Source: Candidatus Kuenenia stuttgartensis
GTDB taxonomy: Bacteria; Planctomycetota; Phycisphaerae; Phycisphaerales; SM1A02
Assembly: GCA_945902075.1 (NCBI GenBank)
Contig: CAMDMA010000016.1
Coordinates: 1 to 64,000, forward strand
Reading direction: 5' to 3'
DNA: 64,000 bases
The translations under genes were made by a program, and so were the position numbers. How positions within the stretch are numbered: the first letter of the stretch is position 1; each line of letters begins with the position of its first letter. Below, piece by piece: positions 17,301 through 25,786 of the stretch. Under the pieces are notes generated by a model. The model was given only the letters and a program-made list of their open reading frames with translations, was not told the origin of the DNA and searched no databases.

Positions 17301-18120
17301 TGTCCGGGTGGTCAAGGTCAAGGCAGACCATCTTTGCCGCGCGTCGCGTGGTTCCGCCCGACTTGATCGCGCCAGCTGCGCGGTCGCCGATCTTGAGGAA
17401 GCTCATGAGGCCAGAACTCTTCCCTCCGCCGGAAAGTGGCTCATCCTCGCCGCGGCACTGGGAGAAGTTCGTCCCTGTGCCCGAGCCGTACTTGAAGAGG
17501 CGCGCCTCGCGTGTCCAAAGATCCATGATGCCACCCTCGCCGACAAGGTCATCCTTGACGGCTTGGATGAAGCACGCGTGTGGCTGTGGATGGGAGTACG
17601 CATCGGTTGCGAGCTTGGTCGCGCCGGTGCGGTGGTCGGCAATCCAGTGACCCTGAGCCGGGCCAGAGATACCGTATGCCCAGTTGAGACCAGTGTTGAA
17701 CCACTGTGGGCTGTTCGGCGCCGCCATTTGCGTGAGCAACATGAAGGCGAGTTCGTCGTAGAACGCCTCGGCATCGCGCTTCGTCGAGAAGTAGCCATAC
17801 TTCTCGCCCCAGTGCGTCCAGCAGCCTGCAAGGCGGTGCACCACTTGGCGCACGGAGCGCTCAGGGCCGAGCACGGGCTTGCCAGCATCGTCAATCATCG
17901 CCGAACCGTCGGCAGCAAATTGCGGCACGCCGGCCTTTCGGAAATACTTGCTTACGACGATGTCCGTCGCAAGTTGGCTCCAGGAAGCGGGGATTTCCGC
18001 GTCCTTCATTTCGAAAACGGTGGAGCCGTCAGAATTGCCGATACGACTTGAACGCTTGGACCACTCGAGGGTGTCATAGACGTTCTGGCCGGACTTTGTG
18101 AAGCGTCGCGAGATCTTCAT
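14323..18120 (-). CDS. nrdJ: Vitamin B12-dependent (class II) ribonucleoside-diphosphate reductase
   Basis: A 1265-residue class II reductase that makes deoxynucleotides by adenosylcobalamin radical chemistry. Visible are the N-terminal active-site Cys in HACFIQ (Cys183), the glycine-rich KYGSGTGTNF segment, the NPCSE motif (407-411) with the radical-site Cys and Glu, and PTGTIGLLMDCDTTG in the second half. After the core (~residue 900) comes a long linker containing a short repeat of the ERVVERFVDRVVDRVVDR type, a GRPGELFITMAKEG domain typical of large NrdJ proteins, a poorly conserved Ser/Thr/Ala-rich stretch, and a C-terminal zinc cluster (CDVCG, CYRCLNCG), which in this family re-reduces the active-site disulfide. 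The start at 18120 matches the family start. dcd lies 117 bp upstream on the same strand, consistent with shared control of dNTP synthesis. Confidence 0.95.
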   Translation of the reverse strand: MKISRRFTKSGQNVYDTLEWSKRSSRIGNSDGSTVFEMKDAEIPASWSQLATDIVVSKYFRKAGVPQFAADGSAMIDDAGKPVLGPERSVRQVVHRLAGCWTHWGEKYGYFSTKRDAEAFYDELAFMLLTQMAAPNSPQWFNTGLNWAYGISGPAQGHWIADHRTGATKLATDAYSHPQPHACFIQAVKDDLVGEGGIMDLWTREARLFKYGSGTGTNFSQCRGEDEPLSGGGKSSGLMSFLKIGDRAAGAIKSGGTTRRAAKMVCLDLDHPDIQGFVNWKAREEIKVAALVEGMKVLSAEQKKLAEKFNLKLDYDFNGEAYYTVSGQNSNNSVRIPDSFFDALDADSEWNLIRRTDGKVAKTVKAKDLWEEINFAAWRCADPGVQYDTTINAWHTCPVGGRINASNPCSEYMFLDNTACNLASINLMKFYDSQARRFDIEGYEHAISLWTIVLEISVLMAAFPSKEIADLSWQYRTLGLGYANLGAMLMQAGIPYDSEEGRAVCGMLTSILTGRSYAQSSLLAAEHGPFAGYAANRDNMLRVVRNHRRAAMGMSRSNDEYEALRIRPVPIDHSIVHGGRINLTNAHDLLDRSVVCWDDALSFGEKFGFRNAQTTVIAPTGTIGLLMDCDTTGVEPDFALVKFKKLAGGGYFKIANQSLRPAIRALGYTAEQADDMVTYVMGTLGLDVAVPNADGTPTSGPSISFREFLLAKGYTHEQLVAVENGLPTVFEIAFAFSAWSMPIDVLATAGVDVDAAKGDMSFNGLRALGLTKKQIEVINRTICGTQTIEGAPHLKDEHLAVFDCANRCGPLSTRFIKPEGHIRMMAASQPFITGAISKTINLPSDASVADIGACYRLSWELGLKANALYRDGCKLSQPLSTKSDKSEEDDSEKTAAADLEITTAEEQSALVTEALTDMALSGENTAVQAGVHAGTSEHSANGVREIVVERVVERFVDRVVDRVVDRIIERPMRRRLADTRESLTHKFNVAGHEGYLIVGLYEDGRPGELFITMAKEGSTIGGLMDSLGTAISVALQYGVPVESLVTKFAHQRFEPMGMTTNADIPFAKSLVDYIFRWLGMQFIPGYREINAPRRPGAQPENTLGHSLSGHSETTRKEDASCANGTGTQASTNWSVRREAMIENGRTDSSRLEASRDFPTREGRIDLTATTPSSAAPTVVPRFLASSGSPAMTATVTSETRTIEAIASVERIARTATTTTVAANALDASNAALMGDAPACDVCGSITVRNGTCYRCLNCGNSMGCS

Positions 18121-18237
18121 TGTCGTGTACTTCCTGCGCGATCGATCGAGCTGAGGGTTGTCGGAGTGAATTCGAGGAGAAACAAGTGTGTTTTTGGGGG
18201 CGGCGAGAGTGCGCGGTCGTTTGATTCGATCGTGCGG

Positions 18238-18861
18238 TTACGCCGTTGAAGTGAGAGCAGGCGTGCGCGGTGATCCCTGCGTTGCCGTGATGCCGTCGAC
18301 CATCGGGAGCGTGAGTCCAGTTTGATCCTGGTACTTACCCTTCTTGTCGGCGTAGCTTGTCGCGCAGATGCGGTCTGCCTTCAAAAAGATCATCTGAGCG
18401 ATGCCTTCGTTCGCGTAGATCTTCGCGGGGAGTGGCGTGGTATTCGAAATCTCAATCGTCACCTTGCCGCGCCACTCTGGCTCAAGTGGGGTGACGTTGA
18501 CGATGATTCCGCAGCGCGCGTACGTTGATTTGCCCACGCAGATCGCGAGGATGTCGCGGGGAATGTGGATCGTTTCAACGGTCTCCGCAAGAGCGAAGGA
18601 GTTCGGCGGGATGACGATGTGGTCGCGACCGGTTTCGGCGGTGTCGATCGTCAGAAACAGATCATTGGTGAAGTTCTTCGGGTCCACGATCGCGGTCCCC
18701 CCGGACGTCGCGTTGGTGAAGACCTTGAACTTGGTTCCGACGCGGACGTCGTAGCCGTAACTGGACACACCAAAGCTCACAGCGCCAGGACGCTTCTCAT
18801 TGGAAGCGAACGGCTCGATGTGAACCAACTCGCGAATTTGCGTGTCACTCAACACTGGCAT
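18238..18861 (-). CDS. dcd: dCTP deaminase
   Basis: A 207-residue protein starting [12 protein letters not shown], close to the usual 190 residues. It deaminates dCTP to dUTP for thymidylate synthesis. Visible landmarks are SYGYDVRVG near residue 35, the catalytic region [20 protein letters not shown] with the conserved Arg and Glu, and the end motif [14 protein letters not shown] followed by [12 protein letters not shown]. The frame is open 20 residues further upstream to 18921 but the family begins here. It lies directly upstream of nrdJ on the same strand, so reductase and dUTP supply are probably one unit. A bifunctional dCTP deaminase/dUTPase cannot be excluded from sequence alone. Confidence 0.93.
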   Translation of the reverse strand: MPVLSDTQIRELVHIEPFASNEKRPGAVSFGVSSYGYDVRVGTKFKVFTNATSGGTAIVDPKNFTNDLFLTIDTAETGRDHIVIPPNSFALAETVETIHIPRDILAICVGKSTYARCGIIVNVTPLEPEWRGKVTIEISNTTPLPAKIYANEGIAQMIFLKADRICATSYADKKGKYQDQTGLTLPMVDGITATQGSPRTPALTSTA

Positions 18862-19649
18862 CGAAACACACCGATCGCGAACCCCACCGGTCCGCACGGT
18901 CCCCGCATTGCGCACCACCATGCGCGCAATCCAGAGCGTTCAATTTCAGGTCGCCATCCAGTCGACCTGTCGCCACACATTTACTCGGCTGCTTCTCAGC
19001 TCATTGGCCTGAACGAGGCTTGCTGCTGTCCTTGCTGCTGTCGTGCGGTTTCACCCGCCGAATCTCCGTCGTCCTACCTCCAACAGGAGGTTCGATCGGA
19101 GGATTCCGAACCTCGCGACAGGCATTCATGCGCGGCGGGATTTAGCCGGGCAGTCACGCCGGGCAGCCACGCCGGGCAACCGAACCAAAACCCGGCAATT
19201 CTCCGCAAGTCACCGCACTTCATCACACTTCACATCACTTCACCACACTTCATCACGAGGACAGCCACCAACGGCGGAGAACAAGCCGTCCGAGAACCTA
19301 CTCACTAAGGAGAAACAAAATCGAAGCAACCTCCAAACACAGTCAGGGGTGCTTCGTCGTCGATCCTACCCCAACCTGTTGGGGTAGCAAGAGAGAAAGC
19401 CCACAAGCAGTAGTTCTTTTCGTACTTTTTTGATTTTTAGGCGGAACCACGAAATGCCGCCATCGGACCCCGAGAGGTTACCCCCGTTTTGCAAACGACA
19501 GAAGTCCTCCTCGCTGTGGTGGAAAACCTGTTGCACCGCGCCACCCACCGTCGGCTAAGTGCGTCGAGACGCGAACAAAACCCAACCAATTCGCCGCCGA
19601 AGCGCTTGTCCGGTCGAGCAAAGCGCCCCGCAGCCGTAGGATCGTCATC
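18862..19649. other. 788-bp divergent intergenic region between dcd and the UvrD-like helicase
   Basis: No convincing gene. It contains a three-copy 13-bp repeat (gccgggcagycac, about 19146-19182), a CACTTCATCA-type low-complexity stretch (about 19208-19256), a 9-bp hairpin at 19366-19387, and an A/T-rich stretch (ttcgtacttttttgattttt, about 19417-19438) that is unusual in this GC-rich window. An open frame at 19043-19387 ends inside the hairpin and has no recognisable domain. Promoters for both divergent genes should lie here. Confidence 0.6.
19366..19387. terminator. Short hairpin upstream of the helicase gene, role unclear
   Basis: Stem ctaccccaa / ttggggtag with loop cctg. No T run follows directly on the plus strand; T-rich sequence begins ~25 bases later. 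It could be a leader hairpin or a weak terminator. Confidence 0.35.
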
Positions 19650-21971
19650 GTGCCAGATCGACCCGAAGCAACCACCGTCCACGTCCCACATTCGAGCCTC
19701 GCCGCCATCGGCGACGAGCGCGGACTCTTCCGCGACCTGACTCCCGCGCAACGCGAGGCCGCATCACATGGCGGTGGGCCAGCGCTTGTTCTTGCCGGCC
19801 CGGGCTCCGGAAAGACGCGCGTGATTACGCGTCGTATCGCAGCACTCATCGCCGATGGCGTGCCACCGTGGAAGATTCTCGCACTGACCTTTACCAACAA
19901 GGCCGCGGGCGAGATGCGTGAGCGTGTTTCGCAGTTGGTCGCACGCGACGACGGCTCACGCACTGGACTTGTCGTATCAACGTTTCACTCGCATTGCTGC
20001 GCGATTTTGCGTCGCTTCGGTGATCGCGTCGGTCTGCAAGCAGGTTTTTCAATTTATGACGCGGGCGACCAGAAGGACGCGATCAAAGCGGCAATTGACG
20101 AGGCCGGACTGTCGAGTACGCAGTGGACGCCCGCGAGCGTGCTTGCTGAGATTTCTGACGCAAAGAACCGCCTTCGCGATGGCGCCGCGTATCTCGCGGA
20201 GGCCAACGACTTTTGGACACGATCTGTCGCGAAGGCCTATGCCGCATACGAGACGGTGCTGACACGATCGAACGCGGTGGATTTCGACGACCTTCTTCTC
20301 AAGGTTGCGCTTCTTCTCCGTCGCGATGACGAGGTGCGCGGCATGCTCCAACTCCGCCACCAGTGGGTACTCGTCGACGAGTATCAGGACACGAACCACG
20401 CACAATTCGTCATCGCGCACGCACTCGCGGAGCGTTCGCGGAATCTCTTCGTCGTCGGTGATCCTGACCAGTCGATTTACGGCTGGCGCGGCGCGGATAT
20501 CTCAAACATCCTTGACTTTGAAGAGCAGTTTCCCGGCGCGAAAGTGATTCCGCTCGGGGAAAACTTTCGATCAACCGCGCACATCGTCGGTGCAGCCGCT
20601 GGGCTGATCTCACACAACCGTCGCCGCAAGCACAAGGAACTCACCACCGCGCTCGGCGATGGGCTTCCGGTTCGGCTTCTCAAGGTAAACGACGAACACG
20701 AGGAAGCCGATCAGGTTGCTGGCTTTCTTGAGCTTCGCGCGCGGGAGGGCGTGCCGTGGCGCTCGATGGCGGTGCTGTACCGCATGAACGCGTTGTCACG
20801 CGTGATCGAAGACGCGTTGCGGCGAAAGATGATTCCATCAACGATTGCGCGCGGCACCGCGTTTTACGACCGGAAGGAAATCAAGGACGCGATCGCGTAC
20901 CTCCGAGTTTGCGCGAATCCGCGCGATGAAGTGTCGCTTCGACGAATTGTGAATGTGCCCGCCCGTGGGATCGGCGATGCGACGGTGCGCAAGATCGAGG
21001 CACATGCGATCGCGCATGGATTGCCACTGATCGCCGCATTCGCGCAGGCAGGAAACGCTGGCGTGATCGGCGGAAAGAGTGCGAAAGCGGTTGACGCCTT
21101 CGTACTGATGATCCGCGACTTCGCTCAGTCACTCGAAGAAAAACTACCCGGAGATCTCGCGTCCTTTGTGAGCGAGGTTCTTGAGACGAGCGGGCTCGAT
21201 CGACTCGATGACCACTCCACCGGCGACGAGCGCGAGCGGGTTGCGAATCTCGAAGAACTTGTGTCCGCTGCCGCGCAATACAGGCTTCCCGATGATGACC
21301 CCGCGGGTGATCCGGCGCTGGCGGTTCCCGCCGATGCGGAGTATCCGGGTGAGGCACCGCTGCCGGCGCAGCCACTCCTAGGCGATGCGTTACGGCTCTG
21401 GCTTGAGAGCGTGTCGCTCGTCGCCGATGCCGATGCAGTCGACCCGGAGCAGGGGAGCGTGACGCTGATGACACTGCACGCGGCGAAGGGGCTTGAGTTC
21501 GACACAGTGGCTGTGATTGGTGTCGAAAACGGCATTCTTCCGCACAGTCGCGCGAGTTCAGGTGAGGACGCGATCGAGGAGGAGCGCCGACTGCTCTTCG
21601 TCGGGATGACGCGTGCCGAACGCGCGCTTCTCGTGAGTTCTGCGGCGGTGCGCACGGTGCGAGGTATGCGGCAGGCGTCCATCGAGAGCGAGTTCATTCG
21701 AGAGATTCCTGCAACACATGTTGCGCGAACCGATCTCACAGAGCGTTATGCCGGCGGCCGCGTCGAGTACGACGATCCAGAGGCATTTTCCGATGTGGAC
21801 GTGGGTGAGTTGTTCCCGATAGGCACGATGGTGCGACATCCAGTGTTCGGCGTTGGAAAGATCGAGTACCTCGCACGCGGCTTCGGCGGGACGCGCGCAC
21901 GCATTGCGTTTCGCTCGGTCGGTCTTAAGACTCTCATCGTCGAGCACGCGAAACTGAGCCGCGTGACGTGA
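19650..21971 (+). CDS. UvrD/PcrA-type superfamily 1 DNA helicase
   Basis: A 773-residue 3'-5' DNA helicase used in repair and in clearing recombination intermediates. The helicase motifs appear in order: Q-motif region LTPAQREAA, motif I AGPGSGKTRVIT (~residues 49-60), motif Ia TFTNKAAGEMRER, motif II VDEYQDTN, motif III GDPDQSIYGWRGA, motif IV LGENFRST, motif V LMTLHAAKGLEF and motif VI FVGMTRAERAL. The C-terminus ends in a GTMVRHPVFGVGKIEYL segment, the RNA-polymerase-binding Tudor-like domain found in PcrA/UvrD. The start is GTG at 19650, giving a 28-residue lead before the Q-motif; length is normal for the family. Confidence 0.93.
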   Translation: MPDRPEATTVHVPHSSLAAIGDERGLFRDLTPAQREAASHGGGPALVLAGPGSGKTRVITRRIAALIADGVPPWKILALTFTNKAAGEMRERVSQLVARDDGSRTGLVVSTFHSHCCAILRRFGDRVGLQAGFSIYDAGDQKDAIKAAIDEAGLSSTQWTPASVLAEISDAKNRLRDGAAYLAEANDFWTRSVAKAYAAYETVLTRSNAVDFDDLLLKVALLLRRDDEVRGMLQLRHQWVLVDEYQDTNHAQFVIAHALAERSRNLFVVGDPDQSIYGWRGADISNILDFEEQFPGAKVIPLGENFRSTAHIVGAAAGLISHNRRRKHKELTTALGDGLPVRLLKVNDEHEEADQVAGFLELRAREGVPWRSMAVLYRMNALSRVIEDALRRKMIPSTIARGTAFYDRKEIKDAIAYLRVCANPRDEVSLRRIVNVPARGIGDATVRKIEAHAIAHGLPLIAAFAQAGNAGVIGGKSAKAVDAFVLMIRDFAQSLEEKLPGDLASFVSEVLETSGLDRLDDHSTGDERERVANLEELVSAAAQYRLPDDDPAGDPALAVPADAEYPGEAPLPAQPLLGDALRLWLESVSLVADADAVDPEQGSVTLMTLHAAKGLEFDTVAVIGVENGILPHSRASSGEDAIEEERRLLFVGMTRAERALLVSSAAVRTVRGMRQASIESEFIREIPATHVARTDLTERYAGGRVEYDDPEAFSDVDVGELFPIGTMVRHPVFGVGKIEYLARGFGGTRARIAFRSVGLKTLIVEHAKLSRVT

Positions 21972-22009
21972 AAAGTCGTGTGTTGCGAACGTCAATCTCA
22001 CTATCCGCC

Positions 22010-23416
22010 TCAAGCCGCGGCGCGGATCGAGGCTGCATTTGCCAACGCATCAAAGGCAGCGGCCTTATACAGCTCCGTGAGTGACGGATAGTTGAAACAG
22101 GTTTCCAACAGATGTTGGATGCCGTGGCCGCTCGTGATGGCAAGCTGCCCGTAGTGAACGAGTTCGGTTGCATCTTCGCCGACCACCGAAACTCCAATCA
22201 ACACGCGGGTGCGTCGATCGAAGATCGCTTTCAGTAGCCCGCGATCATCGCCGAGCATGCGGCCGCGGGCGTTGTCGCGATAGTGCGCGAGTCCGACGAG
22301 AATCTCGCGACCACCGTTGCGCGCGTCTTCTTCGGTCAGACCAACGGAGCCAATGGCGGGGATGGTGTAAATCCCCATGGGAACGGTGTCCGCGAGTTTG
22401 GTGAGAAACGGCACTCCGAACATGTGACATGCCGCGACGCGACCTTGCTCCATACTTGTCGAGGCAAGTGCCGGGAATCCGATGACGTCGCCCGCCGCGA
22501 AGACGCTCGCGCACGATGTGCGGTAGTGGCTGTCGACTTTGATATTGCCGCGTTCGTCCGCGCTGACCCCAATATTTTCGAGGCCAATGCCGCGTGTGTT
22601 CCCGTTCCGTCCGAGCGACCAAAGTACGCAATCGGATTCGAGAACCTCGCCGTCTGAGAGTACGGTTCGCGCTCGCCCGTCCGCCGTACCCTCAACACTC
22701 AATGCACTGCGGCCGAAGAGGAGTTGAATGCCAACGTCCTCCATGCCGCGCGCGAGAACGCCGCGGATGTCCTCGTCGAGAAAGCGCATGAGCGTGTTGC
22801 GTGGCTCGATGAGCGTGACCGCGACGCCAAGCTCGGCAAAAATGCTCGCGTATTCGCTACCGATGACGCCAGCTCCAACAATGACGAGGGAGCGCGGCAT
22901 GGTCTCGAGTTCAAGAATTCCGTCGGCATCGACGATCGCGGGATGCGAGAAATCGACTTGTTTGGCACGCGCCGGCGATGAACCGGTCGCGATGATTGTG
23001 AATTCGGTGGTGAGGAGTTGCGACGATCCATCCGCGCCAACAACGCGCACGGTGTGCTCGTCGAGGATCTCTCCGCGCCCGCGGATGATTTCGACGCCAG
23101 CTGCTTCGAGCCCACCTTCGATGCGGTCGTGCTCTTCCATTTGAACGAGCGTGCGCCGCGCCATGAAGCGTTGCATGGACAGTCCCTGCGGAACCGCCGT
23201 CTCGCAGCCAGGAATCGGTCGTCGACGCATCGCGCTCGCCACCAACGCCGTTTCACGGAGGGCTTTCGAGGCGACCGTGCCGGTGTTCACCATCGCGCCA
23301 CCCGGGCGCGGTGCCATCTCAACGATCGTTACGCGGCGCCCAAATCTTGCCGCCACCAACGCCGCCTTCTCGCCGGCAGGCCCCGAGCCGATGGAAATGA
23401 GGTCGTAGAGCCGCAC
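22010..23416 (-). CDS. sthA: Soluble pyridine nucleotide transhydrogenase (SthA-like flavoprotein)
   Basis: A 468-residue FAD/NAD(P) disulfide-oxidoreductase-family protein. It begins LYDLISIGSGPAGEKAA (FAD motif), has a second Rossmann motif VIVGAGVIGSEYASIF near residue 170-185, FAAGDVIGFP near 310 and a C-terminal dimerisation domain. In place of the redox CxxxxC it has GGAMVNTGTVASKALRE, the pattern of SthA, which shuttles hydride between NADPH and NAD+ without a disulfide. The frame is open to a GTG at 23560, but an apparent terminator at 23505-23535 lies inside that extension; the GTG at 23416 gives the family length (464-470). The upstream neighbour on the same strand is prolyl oligopeptidase. 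Confidence 0.88.
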   Translation of the reverse strand: MRLYDLISIGSGPAGEKAALVAARFGRRVTIVEMAPRPGGAMVNTGTVASKALRETALVASAMRRRPIPGCETAVPQGLSMQRFMARRTLVQMEEHDRIEGGLEAAGVEIIRGRGEILDEHTVRVVGADGSSQLLTTEFTIIATGSSPARAKQVDFSHPAIVDADGILELETMPRSLVIVGAGVIGSEYASIFAELGVAVTLIEPRNTLMRFLDEDIRGVLARGMEDVGIQLLFGRSALSVEGTADGRARTVLSDGEVLESDCVLWSLGRNGNTRGIGLENIGVSADERGNIKVDSHYRTSCASVFAAGDVIGFPALASTSMEQGRVAACHMFGVPFLTKLADTVPMGIYTIPAIGSVGLTEEDARNGGREILVGLAHYRDNARGRMLGDDRGLLKAIFDRRTRVLIGVSVVGEDATELVHYGQLAITSGHGIQHLLETCFNYPSLTELYKAAAFDALANAASIRAAA

Positions 23417-23504
23417 CCGTGAGCCATCGGCACGCTTCAAACTCGACTTCAACGCTTCTCGGGCGAAGTCGCGCGACGGCGCGATCGGCCTTGAAGGTGC
23501 GCAA

Positions 23505-23535
23505 AAAGCGCGAATCCCGCCGTGAAAGGCGGGAT
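23505..23535 (-). terminator. Intrinsic terminator after the prolyl oligopeptidase gene
   Basis: Perfect 8-bp stem (atcccgcc / ggcgggat, 23514-23535) with a 6-base loop. Reading on the minus strand the stem is followed after six bases by TTTTT (23505-23509). It begins 27 bp past the oligopeptidase stop and argues that the transhydrogenase starts downstream of it, at 23416. Confidence 0.65.
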
Positions 23536-23561
23536 CCGCAGCGCTCAGAGAAGGATTCACG

Positions 23562-25664
23562 CTACTTGCAGCATCCAGTCTGCCACATCACAAACGACCA
23601 CTGGTCGACCTCGTCGCGGATGCGGAGTGCGAGCGGCTTCCCCTGGCCATGGCCCGCGTCGCGGTCGACCCAGAGCATGATTGGATCCTTGGCGACATCA
23701 TTGGCAGCAGCAGCTTGAACGCGTGCCACGAATTTCCGTGCGTGCAGAGGATGTACGCGCGAATCATTTTCACCGGCGGTCACAAGCAGGGCCGGATACT
23801 TCGTTCCCTTCCGTACGTTGTGGTAGGGGGAGTACGCCGCGAGCGTCTTGAACTGCGCGGGATCCTCGGAAGAGCCGTACTCGGGAACCCAGTAGCGGGC
23901 GATCAGGAAGTCTTGAAAGCGAATCATGTCGAGGAGTGGGACGGCGACAATCGCGGCTGCGAAAAGATCGGGGCGTTGCGTGCTCGCGACGCCGGTGAGA
24001 AGTCCGCCGTTCGATCCGCCTTCGATGGCCAACCGAGTGCTGGAGGTGTAACCGTTGGCGATCAGCCATTCCGCGCAAGCGTAGAAATCGTCAAAGACGT
24101 TCTGCTTGTTGGCCTGCATTCCTGCACGGTGCCAATCCTCGCCGTACTCGCCACCACCGCGAAGATTCGCGACGACATACACCCCGCCGGCATCAAGCCA
24201 CGGCACAATCGTCGGATTGAACGCGGGCGTGAGCGAAACATTGAAGCCGCCGTAGCCGTAAAGCAGCGCTGGATTGTTGCCATCGAGCAACATGTCCTTG
24301 CGGCGGACAATGAACATGGGGACGTCGGTTCCATCCTTTGATCGGGCGCGCTTTTGTTCGACGGTATAGCCGGAGAGATCGCCGGGAATCACCGTTTTCG
24401 CCCACTCCGTGAGCGTTGGTGCCGTGAGGTCAAGCGCGAAGATTGTCCGCGGCGCGTCGTAACTTGTGTAGCCGATGAAGGCTTCGGTGCGGCGGTGATC
24501 GGTGGAGATCGAAGCGGTGCCGAGTCCGGGCAGCGCGATGTCTCCGATCAGGGTTCCATCAATCTCAAAGCGCTCGAAGCGCGTGCAAACATCCTTCGAC
24601 CACGTTGCGACGAACAGACCCTTCGCAAGCGAAACGCCTTCGAGCACCATGTCTCTGCGTTCAGGAATGATCGTCTTCCAATTCGTACGCGCGGGATTGC
24701 GGAGATCAATCGCGACGAGGCTACCCTTTGGTGTGCCGAAGGAAGTCGTGATGTACAGCGTGTCGCCGATGGTGTCGATTGGCTCGAAGCGTCCGTCGAG
24801 ACCTTCCGCGAGAATGATCTTGCGAAGCTCGCCGGTTTTCTTCCATCCATCAAGTTCGACCGCCCACAGATCGTTGGCCTGCCAGCCCTTTGAGAGCGAG
24901 CCGATGAGCCACTTTCCATCGGAGGTGGGTCCTGCGCTTGGGATCTCGCTCGGATTCGTCTGTTGAAGTAGGACGCGATCAAAGCGTGGCGATGTCCCCA
25001 CGACGTGGTAGCGCGTCTCGCGCGAGTAAGGGTCCTTCACATCGCGCAGGCCGGAGTAGAAAAAGCTTTTTCCATCAGGCATCCAGCCAGAGAGCTGCAC
25101 CTTGCCCACGATTTCGTCTGCGAGCCAGGTACCGAGCTCGAGGTCGTAGATGTGGAGTTCGCTCATCTCGCTGCCCTGTTGGGACAGGCCGAACGCCATC
25201 AGATTTCCCCGCTCATTCGGCGTCCACCAGTCCAGGCTGGTGAGTCCCTTTGAGTCGAGGGTGTTGACATCGAGGATTACTTTCGCGGGGCTATCGAGTG
25301 CGGAGCGAAACATCACAACGCCCTGGTTCTGCGTGCCGCTGCGCTCGGAGTAGTAGTAACCGAGGTCGGTGGCACGGGGCGCGCCGATGGAGCCGAGCGT
25401 CATCCACGGTTCCATCGCCTTCGCAAGCGCTGCACGACATGGAAGCTGCTCAAGCGTCGCTCGCGTGTAGTCGTTCTGTGCAGTGGTCCATTCGGCGACC
25501 TCGGCGGAATCCTTCTCGAGCGGCTCAAGCCATCGAAAATCGTCGACGATTTCCACGCCATGAACGACATCTTTGACCGGTTCAGTCTTGGTCGCGGGAG
25601 GCGTGAGAGCGGGCGGATTTATGGATGTAAACAAAGCGGCTGCGAGCGAAATCAAGTTGTACAT
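23562..25664 (-). CDS. Prolyl oligopeptidase (peptidase S9A), exported
   Basis: A 700-residue serine peptidase cutting short peptides after proline. An N-terminal signal-like stretch (MYNLISLAAALFTSI) precedes the seven-bladed propeller region that starts VVHGVEIVDDFRWLE. The C-terminal alpha/beta hydrolase domain holds the catalytic triad: Ser in GGSNGG (~551), Asp in ENDSRVHP (~640) and His in DAGHGQG (~670). Length matches the family (about 700). The chosen ATG at 25664 has a GGAG ribosome-binding site eight bases upstream; the frame stays open to 25766, but that part is low-complexity (VFPRLVFPHVFPRV). Periplasmic location is inferred from the signal. Confidence 0.92.
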   Translation of the reverse strand: MYNLISLAAALFTSINPPALTPPATKTEPVKDVVHGVEIVDDFRWLEPLEKDSAEVAEWTTAQNDYTRATLEQLPCRAALAKAMEPWMTLGSIGAPRATDLGYYYSERSGTQNQGVVMFRSALDSPAKVILDVNTLDSKGLTSLDWWTPNERGNLMAFGLSQQGSEMSELHIYDLELGTWLADEIVGKVQLSGWMPDGKSFFYSGLRDVKDPYSRETRYHVVGTSPRFDRVLLQQTNPSEIPSAGPTSDGKWLIGSLSKGWQANDLWAVELDGWKKTGELRKIILAEGLDGRFEPIDTIGDTLYITTSFGTPKGSLVAIDLRNPARTNWKTIIPERRDMVLEGVSLAKGLFVATWSKDVCTRFERFEIDGTLIGDIALPGLGTASISTDHRRTEAFIGYTSYDAPRTIFALDLTAPTLTEWAKTVIPGDLSGYTVEQKRARSKDGTDVPMFIVRRKDMLLDGNNPALLYGYGGFNVSLTPAFNPTIVPWLDAGGVYVVANLRGGGEYGEDWHRAGMQANKQNVFDDFYACAEWLIANGYTSSTRLAIEGGSNGGLLTGVASTQRPDLFAAAIVAVPLLDMIRFQDFLIARYWVPEYGSSEDPAQFKTLAAYSPYHNVRKGTKYPALLVTAGENDSRVHPLHARKFVARVQAAAANDVAKDPIMLWVDRDAGHGQGKPLALRIRDEVDQWSFVMWQTGCCK

Positions 25665-25786
25665 GGAAGCTCCGTTGGAACTTCGCATGGTACGAAATGT
25701 TGTCGAAACGCGAGGAAAGACGTGTGGAAAGACAAGGCGTGGAAACACGCAGGTCGCGAAAGCCAATTGAGCTAGACAACGACCGG

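Noticed and set aside
16786-18051. 421-residue plus-strand open frame inside nrdJ
   Set aside because: It is the antisense of a conserved nrdJ region; the translation has no domain and nrdJ motifs are intact on the other strand.
19043-19387. 114-residue plus-strand frame upstream of the helicase gene
   Set aside because: Arg/Ser/Thr-rich, repetitive, ends inside a hairpin; no start signal or domain.
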